Counted from the first letter of the stretch, positions 49,224 to 58,983 are shown. The stretch: 64,000 nucleotides of DNA from Eretmocerus hayati (GCA_029851415.1 CM056742.1:15107736-15171735); one strand, 5' to 3'. Numbers and translations: made by a program. Notes: generated by a model from the sequence alone, not told the origin.

Positions 49224-49403
49224 TATCTCCATGATTTGAAAAATATTATAAATTATTATTATTATATCGTAACGATAAGTTTTCGTCAAATTCAGTAGAC
49301 TTGTCATGATCAGATTCTATTATGAAAATCTCCGTGTCCTGGCGTCTGACAAAAAGAGTATTCAAGGGAGGGAGGAAGTACACCATACATTTTTGATGAA
49401 CTA

Positions 49404-49840
49404 TAAGTGTGCCTAATATGCCCCCGTTCAAGATCTCGATAGAGAGCTTCCAGAGATCTTGTCACGCACTTTTCTGAGGTTTGTTACTATGTCTGAGTAT
49501 GGAAAACGAAACTCTAGGGGATGATCCAGAATAATCTTTGCATTTTTTAGAACAAAAGTGTTGTTTTTGGAACTTATGATTTTCTTCCTCACAAATAGTA
49601 AAAAACGCCAAAAAAGATAGGCTCAATCAATGTTGATGGGCCCTATTAGCTCAATTTCTTTGTCTTTGTCTCACCTTGAAAATGCTTCCAGCAAAGTTGC
49701 GAAATTTGGTTTCCAACCGATCTTACGATCATATTACTAAAAATACGCTGCTAAATGATATTAGCAGAATGCTTTCTCACGTCGAAATGTGCTTAGACAA
49801 CAGATTTCAAACATATTTCACAATTGAGATGATTTGTTTA
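49404..49840. mobile_element. MITE family, left part only (TGCCTAATATGCC subtype)
   Basis: AAGTGTGCCTAATATGCCCC opens a segment collinear with the left half of the 37.7-kb copy (GCAAAGTTGCGAAATTTGGT here; similar words there). It runs into the fold-back at 49,841, and no matching right end of its own is found before the next left end at 50,906. Confidence 0.6.
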
Positions 49841-50824
49841 TTCTAAAAATCTTGAAGGATAGAGAATCGGCTTCGTACATTTTGTTCCTCTCGCCGATAT
49901 CTATCTATTGTAAGTCACGGTTTTTCCTCCAGTCTTATCCCTGGTCCTCCACGAATTTAACTTTCTCTGTCGTTGTCTGTGTCCGTCTGTGTGTGTGTCT
50001 GTGGAACTTCATTTTTCGTCAACGGTTTCTCCTCAGCGTTTCGACCGATCTTTCTCAAATTTATGTGAGTGGTAGAGCACCATGTGAAGATGTGCTGAAA
50101 GGATTTATAGCCCAATCTATTAAACAGTTCTCGATTAATGAGTATCGGAAAATAAAATTGTTGAAATTTTCAAGAAATTATTAGGAGTTTTTAGAATTTA
50201 TGTCTAGAAAAATTTTATAAGGGAAGTTGAGGTGACCTAATAAAATGTTAATCTGGCCATCCTTGATCGATTGGTTAATACGGAATTACGTTAAACTGTA
50301 TGGGAAAAGAAATGTACATGATTTTTTTTTCATTGATAGAAGATTCATGATTTAATTGGTAGAGATAGATATGAATGAAAATTCCACATTAACCAATTGA
50401 CGGAAAATGATGAAAAAATGGTTGTTTAAGTGACCCAAAATTTGATTTGTTGATTTTGAGAAAAGATATTTGAATATAAAATAATCGATTTTTGGAAAAT
50501 CTTGACATTTTTATTTTCGGATACTCATTAATCGAGAACTGTTTAATAGATTGGGCTATAAATCCTTTCAGCACATCTTCACATCGTGCTCTACCACTCA
50601 CATAAATTTGAGAAAGATCGGTCGAAACGCTGATGAGAAACCGTTGACGAAAAATGAAGTTGCACAGACACACACACGGACGGACACAGACAACGACAAA
50701 GAAAGTTAAATTCGTGGAGGACCAGGGAGAAGCCTGGAGGAAAACCGTGACTTACAATAGATAGATAGTGGCGAGAGCAACAAAATGTACGAAACCGATT
50801 CGCTATGAGTGAAGATTTTTAGAA
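49841..50824. mobile_element. Fold-back element, about 330-bp arms
   Basis: TTCTAAAAATCTTGAAGGAT at 49,841 mirrors the sequence ending GAAGATTTTTAGAA at 50,824. Arms (to about 50,175 and from about 50,485) match at about 90 percent; AGTTCTCGATTAATGAGTAT faces ATACTCATTAATCGAGAACT exactly. The spacer is about 300 bp. The same open frame can be read outward from both arms (49,834-50,184 on + and 50,389-50,673 on -), a consequence of symmetry. Confidence 0.9.
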
Positions 50825-50905
50825 TGAAAAATTAATTTGAGTGAAAAAATTGAGCAAAAATGTCTTGTCACGAATACAACCCTTTCTCTTTGAGAAAGCA
50901 AAAAA

Positions 50906-52648
50906 AGGTAGTGTGCCTAATTTGCCTCCATGGACATTTTTTCGATTTGGACGCCGAGGAGCTGGGGGTATCTAGATTATACGGAATACCTATGTGAATT
51001 TATATGAAGTCCATTTGAAAACGACGCATTAGAGAAAGTGGTGGCTCAGATCGGTTTTTTGTGATTCTTATTCGATTCTATGGCCCATAGTATGAAGTTT
51101 TCTCCCACTGGAAGCGCCCGCAAACATCTCGGTGACGCCTGCGGAGCTCTTTCTGTTTTACCTTTTGATTTCACCAGAGCTTGAAAATCATGATCTCTTC
51201 CAACTTAATCATTGTTATCATTTACAACTAATAAATTGAGTTTGGCTCAAGATAATGCAATGCAATTTGCGCCATTCGAAGGATCTTCAAAGAATCTATC
51301 GAAAATGTTCTCAAAAAATTTAGTTTAGCTTCTTCAGCCCCTGATCAAGCAAAATCCGGAATAACTTGGCCAGCCTGATTATCTCGAGAAGAAATTTTTT
51401 CAACTTTTCAAAAATATCAATTCTCATGCAAAATTGCACGATTTTCAAAAATCAAACTAGTCCCAAGTGGTTTTTTCACTGTTTTATGCGTCTTTTGGAC
51501 AATTTTCTGATTTTCCCATTCTCTGAGCAATCAGAAAAAAACAATTTCTACGCATGCGCGCAGTTGTATGGAACTATGGACTCCAAAAGGATCCCAATTG
51601 AAAGCTGAGGGAATTCCCTTCAAAATGACTACTTGACGAGTGTAAAATTCAGTCGACTGAGACTGGAAATACATGGTTCTTGAGCAACAGCATGGGTGCA
51701 AGGGAAGGGCTCAAGGCTCTACGCTAGTTTAGCGTATAGGTTAGGTAATCTTGCTCTGGCCATCCTTCTTTTTTTTTCAATCGAACTGCCGTAGTTACTG
51801 ATGACTGTGGATATGACATTGACTTTTGCAAGGGATCATTTCGGAGGAAATGGCCTCAGCTTTTGATTGGCGCGTTATTTTGGAATTCGTACAATCACGC
51901 GGATGCACAGCAATCTCTGTTTTCTGATTGTCCAGAAAATGAAAAATCAGAAAACTAACAAAAAAACGCATTAAACAGCTTCGGACTAGTTCCACCGGAA
52001 ATATCGTGCAATTTGTCATATGAAACCATACTTTTGAAAAGTTAAAAGAATTGCTTTTCGACATAATCAGGCTAGCCTGATTATTCTGGATTTTGCCCGA
52101 TCAGGATCTGAAGGAGCTGAACCAAAATTTTTGAGGATATTTTCGATAAATTTTTTCAAGATCTTCCGAATTGCACAAACTATGTCGCATTATCTTGAGC
52201 CAAACTCCAGATAGATCCAATTTAGTAAGAAAAACATCACGATTTCTATGCTCTGGTGGAATCACAAAGCAAAACAGAATTAGCTCCGCCAGGCTTCTCT
52301 TAAATTTTTTCAGGCCCTTTCAGTGGATGAGAACTTCATATTATGGGCCACAAAGTTGGATGAATATGACGAGAAACCGATTATCAGAGACATCACCACT
52401 TTTTATGTGTCGTTTTTAAATGGAATTCATCGTTATGGAAACAGGCCTCTTAAAAAAAATTGTTTTTCCTCAAAAATTACTAAGTACAGCTCGGTCCCAG
52501 TTGATTGGAATTAAATGTACACACCTTTGCCGATTTTGTAAGCTTTGAAACAAGCTTCAAAATGCGCTACGGTGCGTTGGAAAGTAATGAGATCGTCCAA
52601 AGTTCTGAGCAAAACGAAAACAGTGAGGCAAATAAGGTACACTTACCT
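50906..52648. mobile_element. MITE family copy with nested fold-back
   Basis: AGGTAGTGTGCCTAATTTGC at the left and AAATAAGGTACACTTACCTT at the right are inverted ends. The extra length relative to other copies is explained by the fold-back at 51,238-52,207 inside it. It ends only 76 bp before the acceptor of the second neuropeptide-like exon. Confidence 0.7.
51238..52207. mobile_element. Fold-back element, about 400-bp diverged arms
   Basis: GAGTTTGGCTCAAGATAATG at 51,238 mirrors CATTATCTTGAGCCAAACTC ending 52,207. Other paired words are GATCAAGCAAAATCCGGAAT with ATTCTGGATTTTGCCCGATC. Arm identity is roughly 75-80 percent by eye, older than the 47.7- and 49.8-kb fold-backs. Confidence 0.8.
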
Positions 52649-52724
52649 TATAGTCACGGATGAGCAAATCAACATTCATCTGCTGATCACCAATCAACTT
52701 ATTCTCACTTTCATCTGTTCGCAG

Positions 52725-52895
52725 AAACCCATGCCAAAAAGAGCTGCTCTCTTACTCGATCGCCTACTGGTAGCGTTACAAAAAGCTGTCGAGAATGACG
52801 AAATGGGACGGCATGAATCGAAACTGTACGATGGATCAAGCCCATATTTAGATGAGTCGGATCCGCAAAGAATGCAGTTTTCTGATGGTAAAGCG
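52725..52895 (+). CDS. Second coding exon, putative allatostatin C/CC-type preprohormone
   Basis: The exon follows a pyrimidine-rich acceptor ending TTCGCAG and stops at GCG|GTGAGT. It is 57 codons, phase 0 at both sides, so it joins in frame to the exon at 32,226-32,372. The product starts KPMPKR, a dibasic processing site, followed by AALLLDRLLVALQKAVENDE, an amphipathic helix of the type I associate with the propeptide of insect allatostatin C/CC precursors, then an acidic, Ser/Tyr-rich spacer. The mature disulfide-bridged C-terminal peptide must be coded by a later exon, which I do not find before 64,000. Family assignment is from memory of precursor architecture and is inference; a secreted peptide precursor of another type remains possible. 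Two LTR retrotransposons lie in the next intron, the nearer starting 286 bp downstream. Confidence 0.7.
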
Positions 52896-53092
52896 GTGAG
52901 TTTCCTCCAAATTATCTATCTTCATCCGAAATAAAATTCTCAAAATACATCATGTCACTCTTTACTTTTCTTAAGAGTTCCCAAAAAGATTCAGGACCGA
53001 TCTCAAATCTACGAAGAAGTGATATTATTGATTTTGCTTGAGCGGGCTATTTATAAAAGCATGCGAGTGTGTTTTTATACTTGTAAGAATAA
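52896..53092. other. Start of the following intron
   Basis: It opens GTGAGTTTCC after the second exon and reads as AT-rich non-coding DNA up to the small MITE at 53,093. Confidence 0.5.
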
Positions 53093-53181
53093 CACTGTAA
53101 AAAATTGGTTGACTTTCCACCAAATCGGCAACCACTTGGTTCAAAAGTCAACCAGTTAGTTGATTTTTCAACTACTGGTGG

Positions 53182-53447
53182 TGTTGGTACGGGAGTGAAC
53201 AGACCGGAGGTCTATGAGAGTGAGCTATAGCTACGTGCTATGTATGTGTGTGTGCGTGAGCGTACACGCTACGACAAGTGAGTTAGAGCAGACAGTTGAG
53301 AAGCTGCTGTGAGCCGGCGACTACATGTGCCGTGCCGCAGCCTGTGTACTTGATCATTAGATGTAGTCAATAAATAGTATTCTAATATCAGTACGCCCGT
53401 CGGAGTTCCTCGCCCACTGCCCTACAACTACACCTTGATATACAACA
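53182..53447 (+). repeat. 5' LTR of element A
   Basis: Starts TGTTGGTACGGG and ends TATACAACA (TG...CA termini). It contains an AATAAA at 53,369-53,374 as a likely polyadenylation signal; no strong TATA box was seen. The interior has a GTGTGTGTGCGTGAGCG stretch. Confidence 0.96.
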
Positions 53448-53450
53448 GCT

Positions 53451-53464
53451 TGGCGACGAGGATG
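53451..53464 (+). promoter_or_regulatory. Primer-binding site of element A
   Basis: TGGCGACGAGGATG starts three bases after the 5' LTR and begins TGG, the complement of a tRNA CCA end. Element B has the same core TGGCGACGAGGAT one base after its LTR. The priming tRNA is not identified. Confidence 0.75.
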
Positions 53465-53645
53465 ATGCAGGTATTTACGAGTAAGGATCGCTGCTCCGAA
53501 AAGAGCATCGAGAAGGATCTCCGGCGGCCATTCGTGTGAGCTGTGACGCGCACGTGCCAGCAGAACTATACAATACGAGAGCAATAATCGAGTCGAGGTT
53601 ACTTCACCTTTCTCTACGAAAAGCAAGTAAGATATTCACACTGTT

Positions 53646-56600
53646 ATGGCAGACGGTGTGAAGCCAGAAATCAAGATGGCTACACCGATACACATTGAAT
53701 TCTTTGATCCAAGTACAATGGATTTCGATCGCTGGTACACGAGACTACAGTGTTCACTCAGAACACAGGGCATTACAACTACAAGTGAAGAATTTACATC
53801 GCACGTGCTACACTACATTGGCTCGAAGGCTTTCGAAAATTTGTGCGATTACCTCGGTAACGATGACGTGTGCAAATTGAAAATTGATCAATTGGTGCAA
53901 AAGTTGAAAGAGCTTTACGCTCCAGCTACACTAGAAATTGCTGAATGTTTCAAATTTCAATCACGTAAACAATTGCCAAATGAAGATATACAAACCTACG
54001 CAAATTCACTGAAGAAACTGAGCCAAAAATGCGGGTTTGGTTCATTCCTAAAATCAGCGTTGAGAAACCAATTCGTTTATGGTGTTTCAAACAGAAGGAT
54101 TCAAAGCAGGTTACTCGAGACGAAAGATTTAGATTTTGATAAAGCACTCCAAACCGCTACAGCAATGGAGTTATCAGAAAGAGAAGCTGGATTGCTAAAT
54201 CAAGGAAGTATACAAAATCGTGCAAACACTGAAATCAACGCAATACGCGCAGGCAAAAGCGCTCCTCGACGCAATTCAAAATTCGATGACAACCAAAAGT
54301 CATCCACCGATACATCAAGACAAAACTCGAATGCAGCGCCTAGGAATGACGATACTATCCGTTGTCACAGATGTAACGGTAACCATCTTGCTAACAGATG
54401 CAAACTACCTTCACACATAGAATGTAATTTTTGTCACCGCAAGGGCCATATAGCAGCAGCATGTTTCCAGAGGAAAAATAAAGTACATGACGTCGAAGCT
54501 TCGCAAAATACGCAAAATACGCAGCAAGAAAGTGATGAAATGCTTCAGGTATACGAAATTCTTCAGATCGAGCATTCAAACCAACGAGAAAAATTCACGA
54601 AAATTCTTCAAGTAAATGACAAGGACGTCGAGTTCGAGGTCGACTCCGGCGCAGCTGTCACAATTATGAACAAGAAGGCAGCCAAGCAGTTCTTCAAGGG
54701 TCTCCGAATGCATACTACGGGCACACTACTGACGTCCTACTGCGGTCAACAAATTCTTTTATGTGGATTTATCAATGTAGAGTTGAAATTTTTTCAACAT
54801 AGGTATGATTTAAATATTTACATTACAAATGCTGAACGTTCCCCATTGATGGGCAGAGAATGGATACGCAAAATTCTAGCTGATTACAGTGCAGATACTC
54901 TGCTTGAACTCCCTGATACAATTAACTCATTACAGAATTTCGATGGAGATAATTTCATAAAATCATTATTTCAAAAATACCCAAACGTGAACAGTTCAAA
55001 ACTAAGTGGCATTCGCGGTACAGTCGTAAAATTCCAGTTGAAGAAAGATGCAACTCCCGTGTTCATGAAACCAAGGCCATTGCCATTCAAAATGATTTCA
55101 CCTGTTAATAAAGAAATAGATTCACTGATAGAACAGGGTATTTTTGAACAAGTCGAGACTTCGGAATATGGTACACCCATCGTGCCTATTTTGAAAGAAA
55201 ATGGGGAAGTTCGCATTTGTGGGGATTATAGTGTCACGTTGAATCCAAACTTGTTAATAGATGAATGTTCCCCCCCATCCAATGACGAACTATTTTCGGA
55301 AATGTCGGGATGTAAAGTTTTCTCAGTCGTTGACGTCAAGAAGGCATTCCTCCAGTTGCCGGTTGACGATGAAACTGCAATGCTACAAACTGTGAATACG
55401 CATAGAGGGCTTTTCAAAGTCAAACGTTTGATGTACGGTACTTCACCAGCCCCGGGTAAATGGCAAAGAGAAATAGAGAATAGATTACGACGCGTACCGA
55501 AGCTCAAAATATTCTACGACGATTTACGTTTAGCTACCGAAACGATTGAAGAACATTGTGAAATTTTAGAAGAAATTTTTCGAATATTACATGATGCAAA
55601 CATTAAGATTAACGAGAGAAAAAGTAAATTTTTCCAGGATGAAATTGAATATTGTGGACATGTAATCAACGCGAAAGGCGTCCACAAAAGTAAACAGAAG
55701 ATCAAAGCAGTTACTGAAATGCCAAAGCCTAAGAATATCAGCGAAGTTCGCACTTTTGTTGGAATGGTAAACTACTACCAAAGATTCATTAAAAATTCTT
55801 ATTCAATGCTACAGCCTCTATACGAACTGCTACAAAACGAAAAAGATTTCAAATGGACAGAGGCTCACGATAAAGCATTTAATGACGCCAAAAGAGCAAT
55901 GACAAGCGATGCATGTCTAGCATTCTTCGATCCGAAATTACCACTGCTCCTTGCGACAGACGCTAGCCCTTACGGTATAGGAGCAGTGCTTTCTCATCGC
56001 TATCCCGATGGGAGTGAGAGGCCGATTCAGTACATTTCCAAATCCCTCACCCCAGTACAACAAAAATACAGCCAGATAGATAAAGAAGCTTTAGCCATTG
56101 TGTATGCAGTTAAGAGACTATACCAATTTCTGTATGGGCACAAGTTCACCTTGATCACAGATCATCGCCCCTTAACACAAATCTTTTCACCTCAAAAAGG
56201 GCTCCCAGTATACTCTGCCCTTCGAATGCAACACTACGCATTATTTCTTCGTGGATTTGATTACACAATTGAGTACAAGAGGTCAGAACAGAACGCAAAT
56301 GCAGACTGCCTCTCGCGGTTGCCATTGCTCCATACCAGTGAAAGTATTGATGTTGTTAACATATACTTTGCAGAGGTAGTTCATAGTCTTCCAGTTACTG
56401 CAGCTGAATTACAATCAGCTTCAAAGAATGACCCAAAGATTTCAAAAATCATTTCCCTTTTACAAAGCGGTAAGAGACTAGATACGAAAGACACTTGGAA
56501 TGTTGATTCTCAAGAATTTACAACTGAACAAGGCATTTTGATTAGAGGCCATAGAGTTGTCGTACCTGCTAGCCTATCAGATAGAATTCTACAAGAATTA

Positions 56601-57737
56601 CACGAAGGTCATTTTGGAATTGTCAAAATGAAAGGACTTGCAAGGGGCTACTGTTGGTGGAAAAGTATTGACCATGATATAGAGGATTTAGTGAGAAACT
56701 GCGTGCAATGCCAAAAATTCAATAATAATCCTGTACAAGTAGAAAAACATATTTGGGAACCACCTTCTATGCCTTTCGAGAGAGTCCACATTGATTTCGC
56801 TGGACCTTTCATGAACCGGACGTTCCTCATAATTGTCGATGCTTTCACAAAGTGGCCTGAAATAATAATTGTCAAGAACATGTCCAGCGAAAGTACAATC
56901 CAAATTTTAAAAGAGGTTTTTGCAAGATTCGGATTTCCAAAAGAACTAGTTTCAGATAACGCCCAAACATTCAAGTCAGAAAACTTCCAAATATTCTTGA
57001 AAGAATGTGGAATTAGACATAAATGTTCCGCCCCTTACAATCCATCAACAAACGGCCAAGCCGAACGTTACGTACAAACAATGAAAGTAGCACTTAAGAA
57101 ATGTTCAGATAAACCAAATATAGAGCCAGAACTACAGGGTATCTTGATGCAGTACAGAAACATGCCTCACGCGATAACGGGTAAATCCCCTTCCGAAATG
57201 TTATTTGGCAGAAATGTACGCTGTAAGTTAGACCTGTTACAACCCTCTGAATTGTGTGCAAATAATGATATAATTATTTTCCAAAAAGCTTCTAAGGAAT
57301 TTCAAGAGGGGGAAAGAGTCGCTGTCAGGAAATATATTGATAACGTTGACAATGAAAAATGGGAATTTGGAAAAATTCTATGTCGTACGGGTAAGCTGCA
57401 CTACCGAATTATATTAGATGATGGTCGAGTCTGGCGGAGACACGTAAACCAAATGCGCAAAATAGGCGAAAAGATACCAAACGTGTCAAATCAAAACGTA
57501 GATGACTATTACATTCCTCCGGATGAAATTATTGATATTCGACCCCCGAGTGACGCCGAATTACCACAAGCACAAACACCAGGCTCGAGAGGCCGAGGTA
57601 GAGGTTTTCGCTTACGCCCAGAAGTAGTACAAAGACCGGGTGAACCTGGCGACGTCACACCGAGGCGTTCCACGCGAGAAGTACGTATACCGGGATATTT
57701 GAGAGATTTTCAATTGGAAAACCCGAACGATGCATGA
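53646..57737 (+). CDS. Gag-pol polyprotein of element A (Ty3/Gypsy)
   Basis: A single 1,363-residue frame from an ATG 199 bases after the LTR, with no frameshift between gag and pol. Order: Gag capsid-like region (about 1-230); two zinc knuckles (240-252 CHRCNGNHLANRC, 260-273 CNFCHRKGHIAAAC); aspartic protease with DSG at 333-335; reverse transcriptase (about 465-640; Asp563 in motif A, FYDD at 623-626); RNase H (Asp772, Glu814, Asp839, Asp887); integrase with HHCC zinc site (His986, His989, Cys1019, Cys1022) and catalytic triad Asp1050, Asp1104, Glu1140; basic Gly/Arg-rich tail (about 1311-1330). All catalytic acids are present, so it may be active. Unusual points are the fused frame and Phe instead of Tyr in the YxDD box. 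It copies the element RNA into DNA and integrates it in the nucleus. Confidence 0.97.
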   Translation: MADGVKPEIKMATPIHIEFFDPSTMDFDRWYTRLQCSLRTQGITTTSEEFTSHVLHYIGSKAFENLCDYLGNDDVCKLKIDQLVQKLKELYAPATLEIAECFKFQSRKQLPNEDIQTYANSLKKLSQKCGFGSFLKSALRNQFVYGVSNRRIQSRLLETKDLDFDKALQTATAMELSEREAGLLNQGSIQNRANTEINAIRAGKSAPRRNSKFDDNQKSSTDTSRQNSNAAPRNDDTIRCHRCNGNHLANRCKLPSHIECNFCHRKGHIAAACFQRKNKVHDVEASQNTQNTQQESDEMLQVYEILQIEHSNQREKFTKILQVNDKDVEFEVDSGAAVTIMNKKAAKQFFKGLRMHTTGTLLTSYCGQQILLCGFINVELKFFQHRYDLNIYITNAERSPLMGREWIRKILADYSADTLLELPDTINSLQNFDGDNFIKSLFQKYPNVNSSKLSGIRGTVVKFQLKKDATPVFMKPRPLPFKMISPVNKEIDSLIEQGIFEQVETSEYGTPIVPILKENGEVRICGDYSVTLNPNLLIDECSPPSNDELFSEMSGCKVFSVVDVKKAFLQLPVDDETAMLQTVNTHRGLFKVKRLMYGTSPAPGKWQREIENRLRRVPKLKIFYDDLRLATETIEEHCEILEEIFRILHDANIKINERKSKFFQDEIEYCGHVINAKGVHKSKQKIKAVTEMPKPKNISEVRTFVGMVNYYQRFIKNSYSMLQPLYELLQNEKDFKWTEAHDKAFNDAKRAMTSDACLAFFDPKLPLLLATDASPYGIGAVLSHRYPDGSERPIQYISKSLTPVQQKYSQIDKEALAIVYAVKRLYQFLYGHKFTLITDHRPLTQIFSPQKGLPVYSALRMQHYALFLRGFDYTIEYKRSEQNANADCLSRLPLLHTSESIDVVNIYFAEVVHSLPVTAAELQSASKNDPKISKIISLLQSGKRLDTKDTWNVDSQEFTTEQGILIRGHRVVVPASLSDRILQELHEGHFGIVKMKGLARGYCWWKSIDHDIEDLVRNCVQCQKFNNNPVQVEKHIWEPPSMPFERVHIDFAGPFMNRTFLIIVDAFTKWPEIIIVKNMSSESTIQILKEVFARFGFPKELVSDNAQTFKSENFQIFLKECGIRHKCSAPYNPSTNGQAERYVQTMKVALKKCSDKPNIEPELQGILMQYRNMPHAITGKSPSEMLFGRNVRCKLDLLQPSELCANNDIIIFQKASKEFQEGERVAVRKYIDNVDNEKWEFGKILCRTGKLHYRIILDDGRVWRRHVNQMRKIGEKIPNVSNQNVDDYYIPPDEIIDIRPPSDAELPQAQTPGSRGRGRGFRLRPEVVQRPGEPGDVTPRRSTREVRIPGYLRDFQLENPNDA

Positions 57738-57747
57738 ATTGTTTTAT

Positions 57748-57756
57748 GAGGGGAAG
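57748..57756 (+). promoter_or_regulatory. Polypurine tract of element A
   Basis: GAGGGGAAG lies directly before the TG of the 3' LTR, the expected site for plus-strand DNA priming. Confidence 0.85.
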
Positions 57757-58022
57757 TGTTGGTACGGGAGTGAACAGACCGGAGGTCTATGAGAGTGAGC
57801 TATAGCTACGTGCTATGTATGTGTGTGTGCGTGAGCGTACACGCTACGACAAGTGAGTTAGAGCAGACAGTTGAGAAGCTGCTGTGAGCCGGCGACTACA
57901 TGTGCCGTGCCGCAGCCTGTGTACTTGATCATTAGATGTAGTCAATAAATAGTATTCTAATATCAGTACGCCCGTCGGAGTTCCTCGCCCACTGCCCTAC
58001 AACTACACCTTGATATACAACA
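57757..58022 (+). repeat. 3' LTR of element A
   Basis: 266 bp, identical to the 5' LTR. Its end CAACA is followed by the right copy of the target duplication GGTGG. Confidence 0.96.
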
Positions 58023-58112
58023 GGTGGGCTGTCTAACTCAACCAGGTGGTTGAAAACTCAACCACTGGTTACCTACCAAATCCAACCTTTGGTTGACTTT
58101 TTTCCCACAGCG

Positions 58113-58467
58113 AATATGGGGATGTATACGGATCCCACGAGATTGGTCAATGGTGGTCCCCGGGTGACACTTTTTGGCCAGAAAAACAAGTTTCATCATG
58201 TTTCACCAACAGACAGAAATCAATATCAGCGGTGGCCACGCGAGCATTTTCGGGAAGAAATTCAGGTTAAGCATCGTTTTCGCGATTCATTATCCGGATC
58301 GATGACCGCTCTGCTGGTGTTGCCACGCTTATTAGCTTGCATAGAAAATTCGCCCATCGCCTACTATTAACTAATGGGTGTTATATGAGACCCATTCAGT
58401 GGATTTCCAGGGACATTATAGGGTCTAAATAACGTTTCTCTATCTGTCAAGCTCTCGCATCTGCGTA
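58113..58467. other. Single-copy spacer between the two LTR elements
   Basis: It is relatively GC-rich and open in one frame for about 90 codons from 58,113 (TRLVNGGPRVTLFGQ and onward), with no domain or splice sites that convince me. It is presumably intron DNA of the neuropeptide-like gene. I looked for the mature-peptide exon here and did not find it. Confidence 0.4.
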
Positions 58468-58472
58468 AATGT

Positions 58473-58823
58473 TGTAGTGTATTGCGAATAGATTACACGT
58501 CAGAGGAAAGATGACACGCAGTGAAAGGAATGCAAGAAAGACCTTCACAGTATATTAATAGCAAATACGCATCGAACCATACATGGTAGTTTGAAGTCTG
58601 GTGAAAGGAGCTTGTAACAAGCACGGACTGGTACAGCCAGGTACAGCCAAGTACGAGCTGGTACAGCACAGAGTATAAAAGATGCACCCACTGTATAGCC
58701 AGTCAGACGGCACAGGACCGGCAAGCCATGCATACGGCTCCGCGTCCCTTGTATATCAATACTTGATAAAGTAGTTAGACGCCGATCTCATCAAGTGCTT
58801 CACACCTTCTCCACAATACCACA
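58473..58823 (+). repeat. 5' LTR of element B
   Basis: Starts TGTAGTGTATTGCG and ends AATACCACA. A TATAAAAG box lies at 58,674-58,681, a plausible promoter. Upstream of it is a run of GTACAGCCAG-like words about 10 bp apart. Confidence 0.93.
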
Positions 58824-58824
58824 T

Positions 58825-58837
58825 TGGCGACGAGGAT
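58825..58837 (+). promoter_or_regulatory. Primer-binding site of element B
   Basis: TGGCGACGAGGAT follows the LTR after one base and matches the element A site. See the echo repeats in the leader. Confidence 0.75.
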
Positions 58838-58848
58838 AAAAGAAGGAA

Positions 58849-58983
58849 TCCGACGAGGATAAGCAGTAAAGACATCCAACGATACACACAGCATATCAAA
58901 AGCATCAATCTATCTGACGAAGATAGTAGAAGAGAGATCCGACGAGGATATACAGAAAAATTAAAAGCCATCCGACGAGGATA
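58849..58983 (+). repeat. Leader repeats echoing the primer-binding site
   Basis: TCCGACGAGGATA occurs at 58,849-58,861, 58,938-58,950 and 58,971-58,983, with a degenerate copy (CTGACGAAGATA) at 58,914-58,925. All match the 11-base core CGACGAGGATA of the primer-binding site. A second pair, GAGGAGAAAGGTC followed by CGCAGCATA, follows at about 59,006 and 59,067. Confidence 0.85.

Larger units (their letters stand above)
32373..52724 (+). other. Proposed 20-kb intron filled with repeats
   Basis: It begins GTGAGT and ends in a pyrimidine-rich tract closing TCTGTTCGCAG. Inside are fold-backs at 36.0, 37.2, 40.8, 47.7, 49.8 and 51.2 kb, a TA-flanked MITE at 44.7 kb and copies of the GGTAAGTGTACCCAAC family at 37.7, 42.4, 48.4, 49.4 and 50.9 kb. 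The stretches 32.4-35.96, 38.55-40.8, 41.9-42.36, 43.3-44.7 and 45.5-47.65 kb show no feature I can support. A further small exon could be hidden within it. Confidence 0.5.
53182..58022 (+). mobile_element. Ty3/Gypsy LTR retrotransposon, element A, intact
   Basis: Total length is 4,841 bp, with 266-bp LTRs that are identical base for base by eye. A 5-bp target duplication GGTGG lies at 53,177-53,181 and 58,023-58,027. The order is LTR, primer-binding site, one gag-pol frame, polypurine tract, LTR. There is no env gene. Identical LTRs mean the insertion is very recent. Confidence 0.96.
53093..58112. mobile_element. Small MITE split by the element A insertion
   Basis: CACTGTAAAAAATTGGTTGA at 53,093 is the imperfect inverse of the right end (GGTTGACTTTTTTCCCACAG then CG, ending 58,112). 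Between them, apart from the LTR element, are only about 174 bp (53,093-53,181 and 58,028-58,112) dense in GGTTGA and TCAACCA words. CACTG termini with subterminal repeats suggest a CACTA-like non-autonomous element, which is tentative. Confidence 0.75.

Noticed and set aside
49834..50184. 116-codon frame
   Set aside because: Part of a fold-back arm and readable from both arms by symmetry.
56648..56974. Minus-strand frames within gag-pol
   Set aside because: Shadows of the coding strand.
58050..58370. 106-codon frame tested as mature-peptide exon
   Set aside because: Begins inside a MITE, lacks a two-Cys peptide or dibasic site in the expected place, and the splice acceptor would be the MITE end.
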